Assembly: GCA_024036415.1 (NCBI GenBank)
Contig: JAMWET010001910.1
Location: forward strand, 216,809-280,808
Direction of reading: 5' to 3'
DNA length: 64,000 nucleotides
Source: Prochilodus magdalenae
Taxonomy: Eukaryota > Chordata > Actinopteri > Characiformes > Prochilodontidae
The notes under the pieces are model-generated. The model searched no databases. It worked only from the letters and a program-made list of their open reading frames with translations, and had not been told where the DNA came from. The first letter of the stretch is position 1, and each line of letters starts with the position of its first letter. Made by a program: the position numbers and the translations under genes. Below, piece by piece: positions 54,371 through 64,000 of this stretch.

Positions 54371-55500
54371 TCTAGTGTAAAGCCCATGAGTCATCCTGGA
54401 ATACATTTCTAGACTCCTCCTGATGTCCAAGTGTTCTAGTAGATGACAGCACTAATGACCTCATAGAGTACATCCTGAAGTAAATCCTAGTTTTCCTTGA
54501 TAAAATCCTAGGATCATCCCAGAATGATATCATGTACAAAAGCTCTAGAATCCTCCAAGATGAAGTCTTAGAGTAAAGTCTTAAAGTTGTCGTATAAGTA
54601 AAGTAAAAGAGTCTTCCTAGAGTTAGTCCTAGTCATCACTGACTAATTCTTATGGTCTTCCTAGAGTGAAGTTTTACAGTCTTACAATAGTCCAATAGTC
54701 CTCATATAGTAAAGCCCTAGAATCCTCCCAGATGAAAGTCTTAAATTGTCCTATAAATTATGTCCTAGAGTATGTCCTAGTCCTCAGTGACTTAATTCTC
54801 TATGGTCTTCCTAGAGTGAAGGCTTATAGTATTCCTACAGTAAAGTCCCAGAGTCCTCATATAGTAGAATCCCCCCAAATCCCACACCTCCCTTGGTGTG
54901 CAATTTTAATTTTTCCTAGCTATTTGTGATTAGTAGGACCTAACAAGTATAAAAACTAAATGTTGTCTTTGTACAGGAAGTTGTTTTGGCAAAAACCAAT
55001 GTTCTCATATGAGGCCAAAGGGTCAACGTTTTAAAAAGTATCAGAGAAGCAGAAATGTAATGTCCTCATATGAGGACACTGGGGTCTCAGGAGGTTAAGG
55101 GTGTCCTACAAGTGAAGTCCTGGAGTCTTCCCAAGTCCTAGTCATCATTGACATCATTTTTAGGGTCTTCCTATAGGGACGTCTTCATGTCTTCCTTTAG
55201 TAACGTCCCATAATCCTGCTGTAGTAGAGCCCTAGAAGATTAGTCTTAAAGTTGACCCATAAGTAGAGTCTTCCAAGATGAGGTCCTAGTTTTCACTGAC
55301 CTAATTCTTATGGTTCCTGCTAGAGTGAAGTCCAACCTAAAGCAAAGTTCAGTAATCCTATAGTAAATCCCTACAATTCTCCTCAAAGTTCTTCAGTCTA
55401 AAGTTCTTCTATAAGAAAAATCCTCTTAGATTAAGTTCTAAAGTCTCCCTGGTATAACGTCAAAGAACCTTTCTAAAAGATCCCAGAGTAAAGTCAGGAG
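54370..55500. repeat. Degenerate tandem repeat built on TCCTAGAGT / AGTCCT motifs
   Basis: Recurrent ordered phrases appear in at least three rounds: CCTCCCAGATGAAGTC-like, TCACTGACCTAATTCT-like, ATGGTCTTCCTAGAGTGAAG-like and TAGTAAAGCCCTAGAATCCT-like. They occur near 54540-54720, 54720-54870 and 55090-55400. The large unit is roughly 150-200 bp and is itself made of shorter related motifs. Confidence 0.75.
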
Positions 55501-55927
55501 TTTTTTTTTCTCTGAACACATACAAAAACAAATACATGACACACCTGAGCACAGTGTAAAACTGTACCCAGGTGAACTGTGAATATATAACTACGCTTCT
55601 CTCTCTGCATGGATAGTATGTGTGTGTGTGGTTCATGGTTAATCAGCTTGATTTGCCAGTTTCATGGATGCATGCTGTTTAGCTAAGCAATGCTTGTCTG
55701 TCCCCCTTTTTTCAGCCCAATGCCCATCAGAGCACACTTTCTAAATGAACTGCTCTGCCATAATGGCCTAAACTGCTGCTTTTACACCCAGCGTGATTTG
55801 CCTTGCTAATAACAGGATTTGTAAAGATTAATATTATTCAGTGTGAAAATGTCATATTGAGATGATTTAACCAAGATGATCAGGAGAAATGTGAACATGG
55901 CAATATTACTTGCATGAGTAATTATGC

Positions 55928-55933
55928 TTTTAT
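55928..55933 (-). terminator. saxo4 poly(A) signal
   Basis: AATAAA on the minus strand begins 14 bases after the saxo4 stop codon, implying a very short 3' untranslated region. The position supports the small terminal exon. Confidence 0.7.
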
Positions 55934-55947
55934 TGAACATGCCTGGG

Positions 55948-57783
55948 TTAATATCCACACAGATTAAACCTGCAAGACAGAGAGAGAGAGAGAGAGAAAG
56001 AGTGAGGGAAGAGGATATGAATATAATGACACCAGCTGTGCATTCATAGACGAGTAATATCCATACATGAGTGCGTACCTGTCTGTGTCTCGTCCACTGT
56101 ATCCACTGTCTCTTTCTGTGTGAATCCCTCCTCTTGTCCAGTTTGTCTTTAGAGCTGCAAATGCTGCCGGATCACTAAACCTGGACACAAGCCACCCACG
56201 TCATTTTTTCTATTCATCATGTACAATAGTAAATGTATACCTTATGCTCTGAGGGATCCAGACACTTCTAATTTTTGAATTTAGCATCTTCAAGATGCAC
56301 CCAGTGCTCACACAGGCGCTGATGGCTGGTATATGCACTGCTATTAAAATACGATAATACACTCTGGAGTAGCCACAGGTCCTTATGCCAATACCAAGCA
56401 TTAACTAGAGGGATATAAAGCCCCCTGGATTCGAGCAGTACACTGTTATAATGATGTTCCTTCAAACGTCTTTAGAACAAGGAGACAACATCAAAACCTG
56501 AGCTCGTTAATACTCTTATGCCTGAATGCAGTCAGATCCTCACAGCAATATTCACCCATCTGGCAACTTCTAGTTTTCAAATAGGGTAGAAGCCTGGTTT
56601 TGATCAGTGCTTGCTTAGGACACATACACACACATGTGGACTCACTTGCTCTGGTAGTGTGTGAGGAAGTGCAGTTGGTCAGAGGGTGTGTGTGACAAGG
56701 TTCTGAGAGTGGGAGTGTTCAGGACGAACCCTGAGCCTTCCTGAATGAGAATAGAACACAGAACAGGCCTGTCTTACACAAAGCCCTGCAACTGTAACGC
56801 ACAACCTGTAACATATACAGTCGTGTGCAAAGTATGGGCCACCTGGTCAAAGTGTAAATAAGGTAATGCAATCTCTATAAGGAAACACACTTCTGCACAT
56901 TTGAATGCATTTACTGTCTGTCTGTTTTAATGCATCTTGGAGAATAGTATAGAATATGACAAATAGTGAAAACATAACATTAAATCTTTCCTGTGTAAAA
57001 TCTATGAAACTTTCCTTTTTCCTCAAAACGTTGAGCTGTAAAGCTAACAGCTCAAAGAGCCTTAGATTTCTCAACTTTGTAGGTAGTGTGTGAAAAACCC
57101 ACTGGCATTTGGGGAATTCCATGTTTTCTTCTCCACTATTGACAATCTGTTAACTCACTTGTCTCGGCTGGTTTAACAGTTCTTCTTCTGGAAATGCCTT
57201 TTTCAGGGTGTTTCAGTGTGGTCTTCCACGCATACACTGAGATCTTACACATCTCCTCTTTTGTATTTGGCTCAAGAAATGATTCACAATTCATTCTTTT
57301 GACCAAACTCATATACACACATAGTAGTTTTCAGATATAATATCCCGCAGCACATGTTGTATACTTTTTCTAAAATATTTCACTATGAAGTACCAACTGA
57401 GTAAACCAGTTTGCAATAGCGCCACCCTGAGGTAGGCCAGTGCTGCATCTCTCATTAGTCAAGAATCCCCCAACTGAAGTTCAGTGTTTCAGGGGACAAT
57501 GACCTAACAGACAGCAAAACATAATACAGCACAAAGTTTATTTTCAGGTACCCCCTGTAATTAGATTTTGAGACGTTCAGAGGGTCTCGGAGGTTAATTA
57601 GTATTTTGCAGCTTGTTTGTAGGTCACCTTAACTATGCTTTCTGCCATTGCTATGCTGTAACTCTGCTACTGCTGACAGCCTAAACTGGGTGGACTTGAT
57701 TCCCATCAAGGGGTCATGATCCACTGAAATGTGTGGGAAGAGCAATGTAAAGCCTTTTTACTCTGGACACACTACGAATAAAC

Positions 57784-57814
<31 letters not shown>

Positions 57815-60800
57815 AAAAGAAGAGGAAGAAGAAGAAGAAGAGGAAGGAGAAGAAGAAGAAAAAGAAGAGGAAGAAGAAGAAGAAGAGGAAGGAGAAGAAG
57901 AAGAGGAAGGAGAAGAAGAAGAAAAAGAAAAAGAAGAAGAAGAAGTCGAAGAAGAAGGGGATAAAGAAAAAGAAAAAGAAGAAGAAGAAGAGGAAGACGA
58001 AGAACAAGAAGAGAAAGGAGGAGGAGAAGAAGAAGAAGAATACCTTCTAGATGAAGAATTTACACTGCATCTCTCAGGACAGAGATACAGGTACAGCTGG
58101 GGGCCAAGGCCAGTATATATGAACACAATTTCTTAGTATGGCAATAAACTTGTTTGATCTGAGCTCTGTAATCTTGCACCTGATTTTTAGCACATCTTCT
58201 AAAAACATTTTTTCCCACACGTTTTCTTTTTCATACCTTTACCCTCACTCATGCCACCTTCTACAAAGGCTTGATACTGAAGCGTTGAGGTGAATGTGCA
58301 ACATACAGCACACAGGTGGGTGTGCATCATATCAGGCTGAGGAGAGCATGTAGGTGGAGCAAGAGAGTGAATCTCACCTTCAGTCCAATAGATCTCTTAG
58401 CAGACATGCTGCTCTTTTGCCTGTAGTCACGAGGACGCTCCAGCAGGGAGGCCTGAGGACAGAAAACACCATTCACTGCCATCTAACTCAAGTACTGGCC
58501 TTTTAATAGAGCAAGTTGTTGTCTATTGTTATACATTCAGCTTACAGTTGATTTACATGTTAGAGGGCACTTTTCCCTGTTGTCTTCAGCTCAATAAATG
58601 GCACAAACATAGTAAAAATGTAAAGCATATTTTGTTCCTGCATAAACAAGACTGTATGCCCAACAATAACTTTCCATCCCATGACATCTGTGCTTTTGTT
58701 TTACAAAAGTGATTATGGTTTTAACTGTACATTTTAACTGGAGATTCTGCAGTTTGAACATATATATATATATATATATATATATGCTGCGAGAGGGACC
58801 TTGGAGGGTCTATTGTTGTGAAGAGAAACCTAAGAGGAGGAGAGTGTAGGAGAAAACAGAGAGGAGGTGTAGGTGAGAGCTGTTCTCACAAGGCTTGCAA
58901 GAGGATTTCGAGTGTCTCTGGTGAAGGCAGTCTCTCGAGGAGCATGACTGACAAGTTTGGGTAACATCTCACTGCCCTGATACACATACATAAGACACAA
59001 CACATAAGCACACATGTGGCTCCTGCAACCGTTCTTAACAATTTAGAACACAGAACAAGACCCCATCCTGTCCCCCGCCACAACAGTATTCACATAATAT
59101 AAGAGTTTCTATATACCATATTTCAGAAACTGCAGTGGATTCACATTGGACTAATAATAATACTGGTGAGTAAAGCTCTGTTAACTGGAGTCTAGTTAAT
59201 GTTAAGTATGTTAAGTCACGTCTGTCTATATTAATGGAACTAACATTGGTATCACTCACAAATTGCTAATATCAGCCCCTAGACTACATTTATATAAGCC
59301 GTCACAAGTGTATCTTTCATCTGTAGCCAGTAAGTGATGAACACAGAGAGGTGCATGAGTCAGAGAGAGACACCTGAAGAAAAGCTGCTGGCAGAAAGTC
59401 CATCCTCGTCACACTTGAGTGTGTCTGGCGAACCTCATCCTGTAGCAGGAGATAAGGAATGTAACAGGAGAGCGCACTAGAGACATATAACAGCAAAATG
59501 CAGAGCCGTTCATTTCACACTGCGCTCCTTTTATACGCCTGTCCCCTGAAATGAGGGACCTTCATCTAATATACATGTAACCACACTGACACTATGAACT
59601 TTAATATCAGAGCCTTTGATGCATTTCACACCCAACGTGCTGGAGCACAGACCCAAAAAGACAAAAACCACTGTCCCTGTCACACCTAACACTGTCGTCA
59701 CACTGCATTTACAAACTGAGCAGCTACCAAAGCCAGTGAGTGTGCAGAGGTCACAAACATTGAGTCTTAAGCAGGTCTTTCTTGCTCAAAGGGGACTTCC
59801 AACAATTTCCAATAGCTGAAGGTGACCATTATAGAGAAACATAGCAATGTCATTGAAGTGGCAGTGGTAGGATGCACAAACACAAACACAGTGATTATGA
59901 GAGCAACTTACACGCGCCTCCTGAGATTGTATATGTAGTGTTAGTAATTGTTAAATAGTGGTAAATGTGAAGACATGAAAGCATTGGTACAGATTGTGCC
60001 AAGAAGACTCCAATGCTACGTCAGTCATTCATTCATTCCTCTGGCCAATTTCAGTCTCTGAATTCAACTTGTGTTCCTGTCCTGCTGCTTTCAGGTGCTG
60101 ACGCTTCAACATTAAAAAAAATTGAAAAAAGAAAAAGCCTTATTATAACCAGGCTTCTCAAAACTACCATAAAACAACAGCTCAGGCATCAGACAACGTA
60201 TTCATAACCAACAGAAATGTTAAACTATGTAGTTGTTCCTATCACCATCGCTGTGAACCTAGAACTATGCATTTCACATCAAACCACTCTGAATCACTTT
60301 GTTTACACATTAATACAGAGTAAGTATGCAGACATTGTGAATAATCTGTGGAATTTTCCATCAGCTGTGTCACTTCCACTGTGAATCTAGGAATGGATAT
60401 GAGTTGAATGGCACACTGACCACATGCATGTGTCGGGGTAGAAATGTGTAAGGCTGCAGGCTGTTTCCCTCTGTAAAGCCACTCTCCTCTTTAGCCCCCA
60501 CGATCTGACGCTTATGGTAGACTATGGCACAAGAACAAAGGTTAACCTCACACTGAAATTACAGTAGTGAAATGGAGTAGTTCTCAGTGAAGCATTTTAG
60601 TGATCAGGCAGCACCAGTGCATCTGTTATTGTGTAATAGTTTGATTTTACCTGGGAGAGCGGGTCGATGAGGAACATAACTACATCTGTACTCCGTCAGG
60701 CTTGAGAGTGCTCTCTGAAAGAGAGAAAACACACATTCAGGTGATGCATGATGCCTAGAACTGCAAAATGTATAGTTTATTAGCCTTCAGGCTACAATAT

Positions 60801-63486
60801 GCAAATGAGCCCTTTAACCAGTCATTGAATGTTTCATTATGTGTTTTGAGCATCCGCGAGTGTGTGGGGCTTTTGTGAATCAGGGCATTCATGTGGGGCA
60901 TTACTTGGTCCGTCGTCAACTACCTCAGGTTTGTTTATGGTACACAGCCTTGTCAAAAAAGGTAGAACACTATAATATTTTATTGGGCAGCCTTTAGCCT
61001 TTTTATCATCACACACATTCACCACGGCATCCTTTCTACCTCATGGAACGTCACAACATTCATTTCCTTCCAGAGTTGCATTGCTTTTTGTCCGAGATAT
61101 TGTATTGATGACAGGTCAGAACTACTCTGTAAAGGGTTTTCCAGCACATCCCAAACAATGGGGTTAAGGTTTATGTGTGAAAATGATTCATCAAGCTCTC
61201 TTTCCTAATTTGAGCCTGATGAATCTTGGTTTTGTCTTTCTGGAATATGCCTTTTGCAGAAGGTAAGGTAAGTGATGAAAAATCTTTTGATAGGACGATC
61301 TGGTCACGCAGGTGGACAGCTGACTTTAGTTTTGTTGCCTCATGAAATTGCTGAGCATCGACCTGACCCACTAAAGCTAACCCAGATCATAACACCTCCA
61401 GGAGCTTGTACAGTGGACACAATGCATGATAGGCGCTTTGCTTCATGCGCTTGCGTGTTTACCCTAATGCGCCCATCGCTCTGGCAAGCGTTAATACTGG
61501 ATGCATAAAGACCCCATGATGTTTTTCCAAGGTAATGCATTTTCTGATTTTATTAGTGAATTGGACCTTGTCTTTCTGATCAGCCCCACTAATAAGTGCT
61601 TTTCTTATGGGCACACAGAGTTCATGTCACACTGTGTGTGTGGAAATGCTCTCACTTTCACTATTTAAAGTGTAACGGTTGCTAACGTGCTCTTGACTAT
61701 TGCGCATGCGCGCTGAGCTGTAGCTCTCTGCGCGGGACGAAGGCGCTAGTTGTAGCCTAGCCTCCCGTCTGATGCAGCTGCTTGTAAGTTACTCCGGACA
61801 GTAATGGTGAGATTTGTGGTTGCTTGGGCCAATAAACGCCACTTCTACTTCTAAGAAGTTCCCCGCATGGAGTGTGCAGGGGGTCCTGGGCGTGTGTCTT
61901 TAGAGAGTCAGTAAAGGAAGAATGCTGCCGGTAAAAGGAAGCCCTTTTCCAGTTAATTAGAAAATAGCTGTGTATATCCAAACGTATATCCAAACTCTGT
62001 ACAAGCAGTGTACACTGCAATGCAGATTGTAAATGCATCATGTAGCAATATGCCAGCACTATGGTGTTTTGTCCATATCGTGAAGCTCTAACGGCACTGG
62101 CACTCAGGAGTGGTTCTCACAGGCCTTGGTGGTGTGTAGAGCTGCAGGTAGCTGCTCTCCCTGCTCCGTGCTCTAAAACTGGGTAGAGCCTGGCGGTTAC
62201 GTTGAGTCTGAGTTGGCAGACTATCGAAGAGTGAGACACGGCACAGAGAGAAGACAAGACAGGAGTCATGCATGTGAATGAAAGGCAGTGATAACGACAG
62301 ATAAGTATCTGTGGTATCAGACACACATCGGGTTTTACTGACCCTAGTTTAGGAGTATCATGTAGGTCAGGGCTGGAACTGTAACACACCGCAGGTTTCA
62401 GGTTAGCAGAGAAGCCTTTCTCATAGTGATGACCCAAACATGGACTGAAGCCCTCTCGACCTGACAGAAAGAGATACAGCGCTATCATGACAATACCTCG
62501 TAGGCCTTAGTCCCAAACAACCTTAACACGGCAGCGCTTCCTTTTAATTCAGTGGTGACTGTTATTCCAAGTGGTTTGATGTGAAATGGTTCACTATACT
62601 AGGAGTTCTCCACAAAGGCGCTGAAGCCTACAACACAAATATAGCTGTCTATGTACTTTCCAAACCCCACAGTGAGCTCGTATACAATCATCATCAAAAA
62701 TAGCTGCACCGAGACATCAGATGCCATACACTACTTCTGTAAGGGTAGCTCAACATACATTGTCCATATCAGTCGATCTTCATTTATTGTTCCTGGTAAC
62801 CTTTATCTTCCTTCTCAATAGCACCACAATCCAACACATCCTTTTGGGTGCAACTGTTTTACTGATGATGGTAACAAATGTAGAAAAAGAAAATTGGGAC
62901 TACACAGGCATCAGATCAGTGTATTTAAAAGCGTTTTGTATAATAAGGCTAATATCACAATTATCACTCTGTCAACAATTCTCCAAGTTTTTTCTACGCC
63001 TTTCATATTAGACTGATCTGGATGGGTTAATAGTCACATATCTTTAACTTTAAAAGCAAAATGTTTGGAAAATCGATAGAACTGTGCCTTGAATAGAATA
63101 ATGTGTGTTAATGCAACAAAATAAGGCACTTCAAACTATTTCTACTGATCCATTCATCCATGCAAACTGTTTAACAGGACAACAGTGATAAATATAATAC
63201 TGGGAAAATTAAGCCAACCACATAGCTTAATATCAGTGTACAGGCATGTCTTATGAACAGCAGTGGGCTATTATACCAGCCCTCTGCACTGATCCACTCT
63301 AAACAGTGGGGTTATACAGTAATATGTGTTTAGGAGTCAGAGCGCCCTGTAAGTTCGTTCTTCTCCTCTCCTCACCATAGTCCTGTTTGTAAGACGAGCA
63401 GTGCAGACTGAGAGCTGGGTCAGCTGGCCGCCCGTCTGGTCTGCCTGCTCCCAACAAGGGCTGGCTGTGTCCAACGGCCCACCCAT
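55948..63486 (-). CDS. saxo4: Stabilizer of axonemal microtubules 4 (PPP1R32-like), 12 exons identified
   Basis: Minus-strand exons: about 63486-63376, 62460-62343, 62220-62121, 61924-61793 (weaker), 60714-60651, 60521-60421, 59439-59374, 58976-58890, 58452-58378, 56740-56646, 56180-56079, 55969-55948. Segments align in order with human PPP1R32: HCSSYKQDYG then REGFSPCLG; KRQIVGAKEESGFTE; SSVTRMDFLP; MLPKLVSHAPRETAFTR; EGSGFVLNTP; FLTHYQSK; NWTRGGIH. All used borders are AG/GT and phases agree from the second exon on. The human protein (425 residues) is a cilium/axoneme microtubule protein with a protein phosphatase 1 link. Here about 357 residues are accounted for. One further exon may be missing between 61793 and 60714, where a Tc1 relic sits. 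Exon 1 has a frame problem (see findings). The last exon adds only about seven residues, so the C-terminus is shorter than human. Confidence 0.88.
56814..57350. mobile_element. Degenerate Tc1-like element in a saxo4 intron
   Basis: The left end, ACAGTCGTGTGCAAAGTATG followed by GGCCACCTGGTCAAAG, matches the terminus of a common fish Tc1 family. The rest is decayed and the right end is uncertain. Confidence 0.55.
57784..58040. repeat. (GAA)n-type purine-only tract in a saxo4 intron
   Basis: About 255 bases are almost entirely A and G on the plus strand (GAA, GAG and GGA units). The 135-codon glutamate-rich plus-strand frame across it is a repeat artefact. AATAAA follows at 58143. Confidence 0.95.
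58759..58785. repeat. (TA)n microsatellite
   Basis: Fourteen TA units lie 105 bases from saxo4 exon 58890-58976. Confidence 0.95.
60945..61670 (-). mobile_element. Tc1/mariner relic in a saxo4 intron
   Basis: On the minus strand, QSDGRIRV and LSCIVSTVQAPGGVMIWVSF at 61340-61540 correspond to the Tc1 catalytic domain. A second open piece lies at 61171-61371. A start-like AGCCTTGTCAAAAAAGGTAG is at 60947. Several stops and frame changes show it is inactive. Confidence 0.75.
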
Positions 63487-63779
63487 CTCCTACTGAAACT
63501 GTAGACCTGCAGACACACAGCACTGTACAGGCTCCACTCAGGCCGGCTACCCGCTGTAGAACTCAGTGTAAGTGTGTCTGAAACGCACAGACTCGTCTCA
63601 GACGGCAGAATGGAGGGACACAGACCGGCAGGTAGACACCGCAGTGGGTTATTCTCTCGGTCAATGAGACGGACTATCTATAGAACAAACGCTCGCAGGT
63701 TTACTCAAGGTTAACAGACGTGGAATGTTAGAAAGTGAACTCGTATTGCTTTTCGATGTCTATTGAATGCCTCGACCTT

Positions 63780-63965
63780 CCTAGGTGTGCAGTGTGAGCT
63801 GCCAGTGATGAGCTGGAACGTTACCTGCTGCTCTCCTCCAGCCGGACCGCACTGACACCTGCGCGCGCGGCGTGAGGCGCTTTATCCGCGCGGCCGTCAC
63901 CGCGATACCGTTACCAAGATCACCGCACTGAGCGCTACGTCACACAGCAAACAAACCGAGGCAGG
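63780..63965 (-). promoter_or_regulatory. CpG-rich region, presumptive saxo4 promoter and leader exon
   Basis: A dense CpG patch (CCTGCGCGCGCGGCG, TCCGCGCGGCCGTCACCGCG) lies upstream of saxo4 exon 1. On the minus strand GAGAGCAGCAG is followed by a donor-like GTAACG at 63825, which would end a non-coding first exon. This is inferred from composition and splice signal only. Confidence 0.5.
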
Positions 63966-64000
63966 ACAACAGGACCTAGATTTATACCTGTCCATCCATC

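Noticed and set aside
57729..58136. 135-codon glutamate-rich frame followed by AATAAA
   Set aside because: It is a GAA/GAG simple repeat read in one frame. The flanks have no protein similarity and it lies in a saxo4 intron.
60837..61025. Minus-strand frame containing NKPEVVDDGPSNAPHE as a missing saxo4 exon
   Set aside because: It sits where an exon would be expected, but similarity to human PPP1R32 is not convincing and borders do not give a consistent phase.

Overview
This 64 kb window is vertebrate genomic DNA, most likely from a teleost fish. Genes are split by introns with GT/AG borders, the space between them is AT-rich, microsatellites are dense, and there are many decayed Tc1/mariner elements of fish type. 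Four protein-coding genes can be reconstructed, three by joining exons and one as a single open frame. No bacterial-type operon, CRISPR array, rRNA or tRNA gene was seen.

Layout. (1) 1-5850: a broken Tc1 element, AT-rich sequence, and a block of telomere-like TTAGGG-type repeats folded into a near-perfect 201-bp inverted repeat. (2) 5853-20570 (+): eps8l2, 18 coding exons; the first coding exon was not found. Its introns hold a 30-bp minisatellite of about 41 copies, several hairpin elements and a decayed extra copy of one of its own exons. (3) 20600-22100: Tc1 remnants between two converging genes. (4) 22666-32191 (-): fads2, complete, 12 coding exons and 445 codons, with a probable non-coding leader exon and a promoter with two CCAAT boxes near 33.2 kb. 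(5) 33.3-44.1 kb: intergenic DNA with microsatellites, a 750-bp element with terminal inverted repeats, and a composite of two Tc1 elements. (6) 44.26-46.56 kb (+): a GC-rich presumptive promoter and the single-exon lrrc10b gene. (7) 46.6-55.9 kb: intergenic repeats. (8) 55948-63486 (-): saxo4 (ppp1r32), at least 12 exons, with a GC-rich presumptive promoter at the right edge.

Gene relations. eps8l2 and fads2 converge, fads2 and lrrc10b diverge, and lrrc10b and saxo4 converge. The genes do not form one pathway: an actin regulator, a fatty-acyl desaturase, a leucine-rich-repeat protein and an axonemal microtubule protein. FADS2, LRRC10B and SAXO4 are neighbours in human 11q12, so the block is conserved synteny; EPS8L2 lies elsewhere in human (11p15.5). 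I found no convincing new biological system. The most notable observations are the giant inverted repeat, the decayed exon copy in eps8l2, an unusual residue quartet in the desaturase, a long acidic tyrosine-rich tail on Lrrc10b, a probable one-base frame problem in saxo4 exon 1, and the chimeric Tc1 element.
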